Origin: Tenacibaculum soleae
GTDB lineage: Bacteria; Bacteroidota; Bacteroidia; Flavobacteriales; Flavobacteriaceae
Assembly (NCBI RefSeq): GCF_001693415.1
Contig: NZ_MAKX01000001.1
Coordinates: 124,300-188,299 of the forward strand
Length of the DNA stretch: 64,000 bases
Reading direction: 5' to 3'
Under the pieces are notes generated by a model. That model saw only the letters and a list, made by a program, of their open reading frames with translations, did no database searches and had not been told where the DNA came from. The number at the start of each line of letters is the position of its first letter. Within the stretch, counting starts at the first letter, position 1. Shown here piece by piece: positions 25,287 to 33,365 of the stretch. Both the position numbers and the translations under genes were made by a program.

Positions 25287-28200
25287 ATGTATTTAATTTT
25301 CGATACCGAAACTACTGGATTACCTAAAAGCTGGAACGCACCTATTACCGACACCAACAATTGGCCAAGAGCTATACAGATAGCATGGCAATTACATGAC
25401 GAATTGGGTAATTTAGTTGAACATAATGATTTTTTAATTCAGCCAAATGGATTTAACATTCCGTATGATGCAGAAAGAATCCATGGTATCTCTACCGATT
25501 TAGCACAAGAACAAGGTATTCAGCTTTCCGAAGGGTTAGCTTTATTTAACGATGCTTTACAAAAAGCAAAATTTGTGGTAGGTCAAAATGTAGGTTTCGA
25601 TGTAAATATTATGGGATGTGAATTTCATCGTTTAGGTATTGAAAACAACTTAACCCAACTACCTGTTTTAGATACTTGTACCGAACAAACCGCCAGTATG
25701 TGCCAAATACCTGGAGGTCGTGGAGGAAAATTTAAACTACCAACATTAACTGAATTACATCAACATTTGTTTGGCTCAGGTTTTGGTGAAGCACATAATG
25801 CAACAGCCGATGTGGAAGCAACAACACGTTGTTTTTTAGAATTAATAAGGCTTGAGCAGTTTACAAAACAACAACTTCAATGTGAAGACGACTTTTTTAA
25901 TCGATTTAAAGAAGTTAATCCTAATACAATTCAAGTAATTGGGTTAAATCATTTAAACCTTAAAAAGGAAAGTGACAAAATTCGTGTTCGAATTGAAAAA
26001 TCTAAAGGAGCTAAAGCAACTATAAATACTAATGAAGCTTTAGCTGAATTAAAAGATATTCAGTTTGCACATCTTCATAACCACACACAATACTCGGTCT
26101 TACAATCTACCATTCAAATTGGTAATATTGTAAAAGCTGCGGCAAATGACAACATGTCTGCCGTTGCAATGACCGACACAGGTAATATGATGGCTGCTTT
26201 CCATTTTGTAGAAGCCGTTTTTAAACATAATAAATCAGTAACTGCTGCAAATAAAGAAGCTGTTGAAAATGGAAATCAAGTAACACAACAAACTTTAAAA
26301 CCAATTGTAGGTTGCGAATTTAATATCTGTACCGATCACACAAATAAAAGTCAAAAAGACAACGGATACCAAGTTGTTTTACTAGCAAAAAACAAAAAAG
26401 GATATCACAATTTAGCAAAAATGTCATCCATCGCTTTTGTTGATGGATTTTACTACATTCCAAGAATTGACAAAAAAGTAATTGAACAATACAAGGAAGA
26501 TATTATTGTACTTACAGGAAACCTTTATGGTGAAGTGCCTAGTAAAATATTAAATGTTGGTGAGGCGCAGGCAGAAGAAGCTTTACTTTGGTGGAAAGAA
26601 CAATTTGGTGATGATTTGTATATCGAATTAATGCGCCACAATCAACAAGATGAAAAGGTTGTAAATGAAACACTTTTAAAGTTTTCAAAAAAACATAACA
26701 TAAAAACAGTTGCTTCAAACAACACTTTTTATTTAGATAAAGAAGATGCCAATGCTCATGATATTTTATTGTGTGTAAAAGATGGTGAAAAACAAGCAAC
26801 ACCAAAAGGAAGAGGAAGAGGTTACCGTTATGGTTTACCAAACGATGAATATTACTTCAAGTCATCCGAAGAAATGAAGGCTTTGTTTGCTGATCTTCCT
26901 GAGGCAATCATCAACATTCAAGAAATTGTTGATAAAATTGAACCCTATACACTTGCTCGTGATGTTTTATTACCCGCTTTTGATATTCCTGAAGAGTTTA
27001 AAGATGTAAAAGATGAAGAAGATGGTGGAAAAAGAGGTGAAAATAATTTTTTACGCCATTTAACCTATGTAGGTGCAAAAAAGCGATACGGTGAAATTAC
27101 AGAAAGTATTCGCGAACGTTTAGACTTTGAGTTAGAAGTAATTGAAAAAACAGGGTATCCTGGTTATTTTTTAATTGTTGAAGATTTTATCCGCGAAGCA
27201 AGAAACATGGACGTTTCGGTAGGGCCTGGTCGTGGATCTGCTGCCGGATCTGTGGTTGCTTACTGTTTATGGATTACCAATATTGACCCGATTAAGTATG
27301 ATTTACTTTTTGAGCGTTTCTTAAACCCTGAACGTGTATCGATGCCCGATATTGATATTGATTTTGATGATGAAGGTCGTGGTCGGGTAATGGATTACGT
27401 AATTGAAAAATACGGTGCAAATCAAGTTGCGCAAATTATTACCTACGGTACCATGGCAGCAAAATCTTCTATTAGAGATACTGCTCGTGTACTTGATTTA
27501 CCGTTGTTTGAAGCCGACAGAATTGCCAAGTTGATTCCTGGGATGAAACTGAAGAAAATATTTTCATTGGATGAAAAAACGCTAAAAGAAAAACTTAGAG
27601 CTGAAGAAATTGAATTGGTTAACGAGCTAAAGCGCTTGTCTGACGGTTCCGATTTAATGGCAGAAACCATTAACAAAGCACGTGTTTTAGAAGGTTCGGT
27701 ACGTAATACTGGTATTCATGCTTGTGGTGTAATTATTACACCTGACGATATTACCAAGTTTGTTCCTGTTGCCTTGGCTAAGGATTCTGACATGTACGTA
27801 ACTCAGTTCGACAACTCGGTTGTTGAAGATGCTGGCTTACTAAAAATGGATTTTTTAGGATTAAAAACGCTAACCTTAATAAAAGATACCGTTAAAATTG
27901 TAAAAGCACGACATGACGTTTTGCTAGATCCTGAAAATTTTCCGCTAGATGATATAAAAACATACGAACTATTCCAAAGAGGAGAAACGGTTGGTATTTT
28001 TCAATACGAATCTCCCGGTATGCAAAAACATATGCGATCTTTAAAACCTACCGTTTTTGAAGATTTAATTGCCATGAATGCTTTGTATCGTCCAGGACCA
28101 ATGGAATATATTCCTTCTTTTATCCGAAGAAAACATGGAGATGAAGAAATTGAATACGATTTACCTGCCATGGAAGAGTACCTTGCTGAAACCTATGGAA

Positions 28201-29660
28201 TTACCGTATACCAAGAGCAAGTAATGTTATTATCGCAAAAACTAGCTGATTTTACCAAAGGTGAAGCCGATGTTTTACGTAAAGCAATGGGTAAAAAGCA
28301 AATTGCGGTACTCGACAAAATGAAACCTAAGTTTGTAGAACAAGCTATGGCTAACGGCCATGATGCTAAAAAACTTGAGAAAATTTGGACTGACTGGGAA
28401 GCTTTTGCATCGTATGCCTTTAACAAATCGCACTCTACCTGTTATGCTTGGATTGCTTATCAAACAGCGTATTTAAAAGCACATTACCCTGCTGAATATA
28501 TGGCTGCTGTACTTTCAAACAACATGAACGATATTAAATCGGTTTCTTTTTTTATGGAAGAATGTAAACGAGCCGGAATTACCGTTTTAGGACCCGATGT
28601 AAATGAATCTTTTTCTAAATTTTCAGTAAATAAAGAAGGTGCTATCCGTTTTGGTATGGCAGCCATTAAAGGTGTTGGTTCCTCAGCTGTAAATGCGATT
28701 ATTAATGAACGTCAAGAAAACGGTCACTTCTCTTCTGTTTTTGACATTGCCAAACGTGTTGATTTAAGAGTTGCTAACAAAAAAGCTTTTGAAGGATTAA
28801 TTTTAGCTGGTGGGTTTGATTCTTTTACAAACACACACAGAGCACAATATTTTATTGAAGACGAAAAAGGACAAAAATTTATAGAAAAAGCACTCCGCTT
28901 TGGTAATAAATATCAAGAAAACAAAAACTCTTCTCAAGTTTCATTATTTGGTGGAGGATCAGATGAGGAAATGCCTGAACCTATTATTCCTATTTGTGAT
29001 ACTTGGGGAACTATGGAATTACTTGGAAAAGAAAAAGAAGTAGTTGGTATTTATATTTCTGCCCATCCGTTAGATGATTTTAAAAACGAATTAAAATTTA
29101 CCAACGCTAGTCTTTCTTATTATAACGATTTACCAAAATACGAAGGAATGGCAATGTCATTTGGAGGGATTGTTACCGATGTACAACATCGAGTTTCAAA
29201 AGCAGGAAAAGGATGGGCTACTTTTTTTATTGAAGATTATAGCGAAAATTTTGAGTTTAGAATTTTTGGTGAAGAATACTTAAGGTTTAAACACTTTTTA
29301 GTTCCTAATTCTTTTTTGTTTGTAAAAACAATGATAAAACCAGGTTGGACAAACAAAGAAGGTATAAAAGGAGAACCTAGAATTAGCTTTACTGATTTTT
29401 TATTACTGCACGATATTATGGAAAAAATGTGTAAGAAAATCACTATAAAAATGCCTTTGCAAGAAGTAAATGAAAACAAAATTAAAGATTTGCAACACCT
29501 ATTTGTAACCAATAGCGGAACGCATAATTTACACTTTACCATTTGGGAAGCCAATGAAAAAATAGAACTGAATTTACCAAGTAGAAACACAAAAATTAAA
29601 ATTTCAAACGAATTTTTAAAACTGTTAGATGAGCAACATATTAATTATAAATTGAATTAA
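25287..29660 (+). CDS. dnaE: DNA polymerase III alpha subunit with fused N-terminal DEDDh exonuclease
   Basis: A 1457-residue replicative polymerase. Residues 1-195 are a DnaQ-like proofreading exonuclease with Asp6 and Glu8 (FDTETTG), Asp105 (NVGFDVNI), His170 and Asp175 (EAHNATADVEA). A PHP domain begins near residue 260 with HLHNHTQYS; a metal-ligand position usually TDHGN reads TDTGN (Thr298). The Pol3 catalytic region includes GPGRGSAAGS and PDIDIDF (about residues 687-693). Helix-hairpin-helix and OB-fold segments follow (YKGLI-like region; FGGIVTDVQHRVSKAGKGWA). The exonuclease fusion is, to my knowledge, usual in Flavobacteriia and supplies proofreading in cis. A small hypothetical gene follows after 1 bp. 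Confidence 0.97.
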   Translation: MYLIFDTETTGLPKSWNAPITDTNNWPRAIQIAWQLHDELGNLVEHNDFLIQPNGFNIPYDAERIHGISTDLAQEQGIQLSEGLALFNDALQKAKFVVGQNVGFDVNIMGCEFHRLGIENNLTQLPVLDTCTEQTASMCQIPGGRGGKFKLPTLTELHQHLFGSGFGEAHNATADVEATTRCFLELIRLEQFTKQQLQCEDDFFNRFKEVNPNTIQVIGLNHLNLKKESDKIRVRIEKSKGAKATINTNEALAELKDIQFAHLHNHTQYSVLQSTIQIGNIVKAAANDNMSAVAMTDTGNMMAAFHFVEAVFKHNKSVTAANKEAVENGNQVTQQTLKPIVGCEFNICTDHTNKSQKDNGYQVVLLAKNKKGYHNLAKMSSIAFVDGFYYIPRIDKKVIEQYKEDIIVLTGNLYGEVPSKILNVGEAQAEEALLWWKEQFGDDLYIELMRHNQQDEKVVNETLLKFSKKHNIKTVASNNTFYLDKEDANAHDILLCVKDGEKQATPKGRGRGYRYGLPNDEYYFKSSEEMKALFADLPEAIINIQEIVDKIEPYTLARDVLLPAFDIPEEFKDVKDEEDGGKRGENNFLRHLTYVGAKKRYGEITESIRERLDFELEVIEKTGYPGYFLIVEDFIREARNMDVSVGPGRGSAAGSVVAYCLWITNIDPIKYDLLFERFLNPERVSMPDIDIDFDDEGRGRVMDYVIEKYGANQVAQIITYGTMAAKSSIRDTARVLDLPLFEADRIAKLIPGMKLKKIFSLDEKTLKEKLRAEEIELVNELKRLSDGSDLMAETINKARVLEGSVRNTGIHACGVIITPDDITKFVPVALAKDSDMYVTQFDNSVVEDAGLLKMDFLGLKTLTLIKDTVKIVKARHDVLLDPENFPLDDIKTYELFQRGETVGIFQYESPGMQKHMRSLKPTVFEDLIAMNALYRPGPMEYIPSFIRRKHGDEEIEYDLPAMEEYLAETYGITVYQEQVMLLSQKLADFTKGEADVLRKAMGKKQIAVLDKMKPKFVEQAMANGHDAKKLEKIWTDWEAFASYAFNKSHSTCYAWIAYQTAYLKAHYPAEYMAAVLSNNMNDIKSVSFFMEECKRAGITVLGPDVNESFSKFSVNKEGAIRFGMAAIKGVGSSAVNAIINERQENGHFSSVFDIAKRVDLRVANKKAFEGLILAGGFDSFTNTHRAQYFIEDEKGQKFIEKALRFGNKYQENKNSSQVSLFGGGSDEEMPEPIIPICDTWGTMELLGKEKEVVGIYISAHPLDDFKNELKFTNASLSYYNDLPKYEGMAMSFGGIVTDVQHRVSKAGKGWATFFIEDYSENFEFRIFGEEYLRFKHFLVPNSFLFVKTMIKPGWTNKEGIKGEPRISFTDFLLLHDIMEKMCKKITIKMPLQEVNENKIKDLQHLFVTNSGTHNLHFTIWEANEKIELNLPSRNTKIKISNEFLKLLDEQHINYKLN

Positions 29661-29661
29661 A

Positions 29662-30018
29662 ATGCTTCCTAAACATCATAATAGTGATTCTATATTAATA
29701 AACGCTGTTGATGAAGAATTATACACAAACTTAATTCTTCAACTAAATAAAGATTTTAGCTTAGCTAATTTAACAATTAATTTAACCAAAAATAGCACTC
29801 ATTTTGCATTAAAAGAAGCATTAAAAAAAGTGCTAAAACATTTAATTCTTACAGATTTAAACAGCTATAAAAACCTTTTATATATTGTTGACGTTCCTGA
29901 AGTAATGGTTTATAAAAAAGGGTTGTCCGATATTGATATCTATATCGAAAACATAGTCTTTTTAATATTAAAAAGAGTCTGGATAAAAGTATGGTATCAA
30001 GCTAATTACTCAACCTAA
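29662..30018 (+). CDS. Small hypothetical protein in the dnaE transcript
   Basis: A 118-residue protein starting one base after the dnaE stop, so translational coupling with dnaE is likely. I do not recognise a domain. Composition is mainly helical and cytosolic, with no signal peptide. A basic segment (KEALKKVLKHLIL) is followed by NLLYIVDVPEVMVYKKGLSD. The tight spacing and normal codon use support a real gene. Confidence 0.65.
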   Translation: MLPKHHNSDSILINAVDEELYTNLILQLNKDFSLANLTINLTKNSTHFALKEALKKVLKHLILTDLNSYKNLLYIVDVPEVMVYKKGLSDIDIYIENIVFLILKRVWIKVWYQANYST

Positions 30019-30035
30019 CTGTTATACAAAATTAT

Positions 30036-30043
30036 TATATTTG
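30036..30043 (+). promoter_or_regulatory. -7 promoter element before the lipoprotein gene
   Basis: TATATTTG, an exact TANNTTTG match, ends 10 bp before the ATG at 30054. Transcription would start almost at the start codon, leaving little or no leader. Confidence 0.45.
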
Positions 30044-30053
30044 TTTAAAAAAC

Positions 30054-30692
30054 ATGAAAAACTCATTTCTACTTTTATTATTAGTTTTAATTTCATCCAG
30101 TTGTGCAACAACAAAAACAACAAAGTATATTGCTGGTAAATATTATGAAGAAATAAAATCTTCAAAACCAATACACATACCTAAGCCTCAAAAAATACCT
30201 ACCGCTTCTAATAAACTACCATACCCTTTTATACATATAAATGGTTTTGTAAATTATAAAATACAAAAATCTAAATACGTTAAAAACAATAGTGGCAATC
30301 TTATAAATGAGCTTAATTTTTACGCTACACACTCCTCTTTTTACACAAGAAAAGTAATGTACGACACCTTTAACAACTGGGATAAAAACTTATTTATAAG
30401 CAATCAAAGAGTACCTATGCTTATTTGGGAAAAAGTAAAATTATTACCCAATAGAGATGAAAATTTTTACGTTGTTGCTGGAGGTTATGAGGACACAAAC
30501 TCTAAAAAAAACACCATTTACTCATCTATTTCTATTTTAGATAGTAAAGGAAACGACTGCTTAACAAACAAAACACCAATACTTAAAAAAGAGATAATAC
30601 AATTTTTTAGTAACGGAATTAAAAACCTAAACACTGACCAAGAGTTTTACGCTAAGTTTTGGGGACTAATAAATAAAAAAACAACTAACTAG
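30054..30692 (+). CDS. Hypothetical lipoprotein
   Basis: A 212-residue protein with a lipoprotein signal peptide (KNSFLLLLLVLISSSCATTK; acylated Cys at residue 17). I do not recognise the mature domain. It contains YPFIHINGFVNYKIQKS, YVVAGGYEDTNSKKN and a C-terminal QEFYAKFWGLINKK. It is probably anchored in the outer or inner membrane facing the periplasm. Its last 8 bp overlap the end of gldA on the other strand in CTAACTAG, which supplies TAG to both genes. Confidence 0.72.
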   Translation: MKNSFLLLLLVLISSSCATTKTTKYIAGKYYEEIKSSKPIHIPKPQKIPTASNKLPYPFIHINGFVNYKIQKSKYVKNNSGNLINELNFYATHSSFYTRKVMYDTFNNWDKNLFISNQRVPMLIWEKVKLLPNRDENFYVVAGGYEDTNSKKNTIYSSISILDSKGNDCLTNKTPILKKEIIQFFSNGIKNLNTDQEFYAKFWGLINKKTTN

Positions 30693-31578
30693 TCAACTCC
30701 CTAAACAAACTTTCTAGATTCTTATTTTCAGCATTTAAACCAAGAATCTTCAATCCGTTTTCTTGAGCAAAATCAAAAATTACTGGGCGCATATCTTTTG
30801 TTGTTTCAAAAGTAAGTGTCCAGTTATTTTCTATGGTATTTTTGTAAGATGTTAAATTTGGTAATCGTTTTATAAACTGTTCTTCTAATTTATAATCAAA
30901 CGTAACTTTTAATACTTGTTCGTTACTTGTTTTAAGTTCCGAAATTGGTTTATCAATCACCAATTCACCTTTATTTATAATTATTACGCGATCACACATT
31001 GCTTCTACTTCTTGCATAATATGTGTAGATAATAAAACCGTTTTATCTTTACCTAATTCTTTTATCAACTCACGAATTTCAACTAACTGATTCGGGTCTA
31101 AACCAGTAGTTGGCTCATCTAAAATCAACACTGCTGGATTGTGTAAAATTGCTGCTGCCAACCCAACTCGTTGGCGATATCCTTTTGATAATTGATTAAT
31201 TTTTTTGTGCGCCTCAACTGATAATCCAACCTGTTGAATAACCGTTTCTATTTTATTTTTTTTAACTTGATGTAAGGATACTTGAAACTGTAAATATTCA
31301 CGCACATACATATCTAAATACAACGGATTGTGCTCGGGTAAATATCCAATGCTTTTTTGCGCGTCAATAGGGTTTATAATAACATCAATTCCGTTTACTA
31401 AAACAGTTCCTTCGGTTGGCCGAATAAAACCAGTTAAAATTTTCATTGTGGTAGATTTCCCTGCGCCATTTGGACCTAAAAACCCAATAATTTCGCTTTT
31501 TTTTGCTTCAAAAGAAATACCTTTAACTACTTTTTGGTTTCCGTATGTTTTAGAAATATCGGTAAGTTGTATTGACAT
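30685..31578 (-). CDS. gldA: Gliding-motility-type ABC transporter ATP-binding protein GldA
   Basis: A 297-residue ABC ATPase: Walker A GPNGAGKST (35-43), signature LSKGYRQRVGLA, Walker B VLILDEPTTGLDP, and the switch His in LSTHIMQEVEAMCDR. A C-terminal extension of about 80 residues (from ELKTSNEQVLKVTFDYKL) is typical of the GldA/NatA-like group. In Flavobacterium, GldA works with GldF and GldG membrane proteins and is needed for gliding in some species. GldFG are not in this window, so the symbol rests on sequence resemblance. A generic ABC-2-type exporter ATPase is the alternative. Confidence 0.85.
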   Translation of the reverse strand: MSIQLTDISKTYGNQKVVKGISFEAKKSEIIGFLGPNGAGKSTTMKILTGFIRPTEGTVLVNGIDVIINPIDAQKSIGYLPEHNPLYLDMYVREYLQFQVSLHQVKKNKIETVIQQVGLSVEAHKKINQLSKGYRQRVGLAAAILHNPAVLILDEPTTGLDPNQLVEIRELIKELGKDKTVLLSTHIMQEVEAMCDRVIIINKGELVIDKPISELKTSNEQVLKVTFDYKLEEQFIKRLPNLTSYKNTIENNWTLTFETTKDMRPVIFDFAQENGLKILGLNAENKNLESLFRELTS

Positions 31579-31624
31579 ATTTTTATCAAGTAAAATTCTA
31601 AAATAAAATTCAGAATAACATTTT

Positions 31625-31653
31625 TATGAGGTCTCGACTACGCTCGTTCTGAT
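31625..31653. repeat. REP-like intergenic fragment (GTCTCGACTACGCTCG)
   Basis: GAGGTCTCGACTACGCTCG is unusually GC-rich for this DNA. I recall it as part of an intergenic repeat in Flavobacteriaceae (with its complement CGAGCGTAGTCGAGAC). It lies in the 96-bp gap between gldA and folA. Only one copy is visible here. Confidence 0.4.
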
Positions 31654-31674
31654 ATTAAAAAAACGAACAATTGT

Positions 31675-32160
31675 TTATCTTTTTATGTATGAAACAAAAC
31701 TATAATCGTATTTATTCTTTTCGTCTGCTTTAAAGTCTTCTCTTGCTACTTCTTTCCAAATATCAGTATCTATTTCTGGAAAAAAAACATCAGCTTCAAA
31801 ACTGTGATGTACTATAGTGATATCTAATCTATCTGCTAAATTTTTAGCTAAAACCTCTTTATAAATTTGAGCGCCACCAATTATAAAAGCGCTTTTTTCA
31901 TCAACTAAATCAATAGCTTCCTCAACAGAATTAGCAATTAAACACCCTTCTTTAACATATTCGTTATTTCTAGTTATTATTACTGATGTTCTGTTTGGTA
32001 AAGGTTTTCCAATACTTTCAAAAGTATTGCGTCCCATTAAAATATGATGCCCTGAAGTTACTTTCTTAAATCGTTTTAAATCGGCAGGAAGGTGCCAAAT
32101 TAAATCGTTATCTTTTCCTAAAGCATTATTGTTTGCAATTGCAGCGATTAATGTAATCAT
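31675..32160 (-). CDS. folA: Dihydrofolate reductase
   Basis: A 161-residue enzyme of standard length that makes tetrahydrofolate with NADPH. Visible are ITLIAAIANNNALGKDNDLIWHLPADLKRFK (catalytic acid region and the WHLP loop), ILMGRNTFESIGKPLPNR, and IIGGAQIY. It lies downstream of thyA on the same strand, the usual thyA-folA pairing in which DHFR regenerates the folate oxidised by thymidylate synthase. A small ORF sits between them. Confidence 0.97.
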   Translation of the reverse strand: MITLIAAIANNNALGKDNDLIWHLPADLKRFKKVTSGHHILMGRNTFESIGKPLPNRTSVIITRNNEYVKEGCLIANSVEEAIDLVDEKSAFIIGGAQIYKEVLAKNLADRLDITIVHHSFEADVFFPEIDTDIWKEVAREDFKADEKNKYDYSFVSYIKR

Positions 32161-32180
32161 AAATTATAGTTACCGAGCAA

Positions 32181-32366
32181 TTATATACTTTTTGCCCATT
32201 CTTTTATATAACTTGTTAAGTCTCTTTTTTGGGTAATTGATTCTTCTAAAACATCTATTTGAATATTATCTACAAGTGTTTTAATAGCATTTAAAACTTC
32301 TTCATCGTTAATATCAGCAATTTTATCGTAAAGGGAATCTTTTAAAACATCAACATTTGTGGTCAT
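32181..32366 (-). CDS. Small antitoxin-like protein between thyA and folA
   Basis: A 61-residue acidic helical protein. The segment LKDSLYDKIADINDEEVLNA followed by IKTLVDNI resembles the short N-terminal helices of Bacteroidota antitoxins that precede RelE/ParE toxins. No toxin gene follows: the next gene, 20 bp on, is folA. I regard it as an orphan antitoxin-like or unknown small protein co-transcribed with thyA and folA. The family resemblance is a pattern impression and unproven. Confidence 0.6.
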   Translation of the reverse strand: MTTNVDVLKDSLYDKIADINDEEVLNAIKTLVDNIQIDVLEESITQKRDLTSYIKEWAKSI

Positions 32367-32429
32367 TTAATATATTTTTTTAGTTCCTCTGACAAAGTTA
32401 CTAAACAAACTAGTAAAAATAAAGTTAAA

Positions 32430-33254
32430 TTATACTGCTACAACCCCTTTTATATGCGGATGCGGGTTGTAGTTTATTAATTCAAAATCTTCAAAAGTAA
32501 AATCTTCAATATTTTTTATGGCTGGGTTAATTTTTATTGATGGTAATGATCTTGTTTCTCTAGATAATTGCAGTTCTAATTGTACTACATGATTGTTATA
32601 AATATGAGCATCTCCAAAAGTGTGAATAAATTCGCCTGCCTCATAACCACAAACTTGTGCTATCATCATTGTAAATAATGCGTATGATGCAATATTAAAT
32701 GGTACTCCTAAAAAAATATCTGCGCTACGTTGGTATAATTGACAAGACAATTTTCCGTCGGCTACATAAAACTGAAAAAAAGCATGACATGGCGGCAATG
32801 CTGCTTTATTATTGGCTACATTTTCAGAAAATGATTTTGAAGTATCTGGCATTACTGAAGGATTCCAAGCAGAAACTAACATTCTACGGCTGTTCGGATT
32901 TTTCTTTAAAGTAGCTATTACTTCTTTTAACTGATCAACCTCATCGCTATTCCAATTACGCCATTGATGCCCATAAACAGGTCCTAAATCACCATTTTCA
33001 TCTGCCCAAGAATTCCATATTTTCACACCATTTTCTTGTAAATACTTAATATTTGTATCACCTTTTATAAACCAAAGCAATTCGTATATAATCGATTTTA
33101 AGTGTAACTTTTTAGTTGTCACCATCGGAAAACCTTTACTTAAATCAAATCGCATTTGATGCCCAAAAACACTTTTTGTTCCTGTTCCTGTTCTATCACC
33201 TTTCTCGTTTCCGTTTTCTAAAACGTGTTTTACTAAGTCTAAATATTGCTTCAT
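32430..33254 (-). CDS. thyA: Thymidylate synthase
   Basis: A 274-residue ThyA-type enzyme converting dUMP to dTMP with methylene-tetrahydrofolate. Key features: the phosphate-binding Arg in GDRTGTGT (residue 21), the catalytic Cys156 in [32 protein letters not shown], and [12 protein letters not shown]. The sequence [14 protein letters not shown] just before the catalytic loop is a small insertion relative to E. coli. It is first in a thyA - small ORF - folA run. Confidence 0.97.
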   Translation of the reverse strand: MKQYLDLVKHVLENGNEKGDRTGTGTKSVFGHQMRFDLSKGFPMVTTKKLHLKSIIYELLWFIKGDTNIKYLQENGVKIWNSWADENGDLGPVYGHQWRNWNSDEVDQLKEVIATLKKNPNSRRMLVSAWNPSVMPDTSKSFSENVANNKAALPPCHAFFQFYVADGKLSCQLYQRSADIFLGVPFNIASYALFTMMIAQVCGYEAGEFIHTFGDAHIYNNHVVQLELQLSRETRSLPSIKINPAIKNIEDFTFEDFELINYNPHPHIKGVVAV

Positions 33255-33282
33255 CTTTTTACTTGTGATTTTTGTAAAAATA

Positions 33283-33314
33283 AAAAAGCTTCAACGTTTA
33301 ATGCTGAAGCTTTT
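33283..33314 (-). terminator. Terminator after the nucleoside transporter gene
   Basis: AAAAGCTTCA / TGAAGCTTTT 10-bp arms with an 11-nt loop. On the minus strand it is followed by TTATTTTT. It separates the transporter from thyA. A second small palindrome, GTAGCG-ACT-CGCTAC (33355-33369), overlaps the transporter stop codon. Confidence 0.8.
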
Positions 33315-33365
33315 AAAAATTATATTAATAAGTTATTAACTATTTTAGTTGTCAGTAGCGACTCG

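Noticed and set aside
29237..29590. 117-codon minus-strand frame inside dnaE
   Set aside because: Antisense to the conserved OB-fold region of DnaE; typical shadow frame in AT-rich coding DNA.
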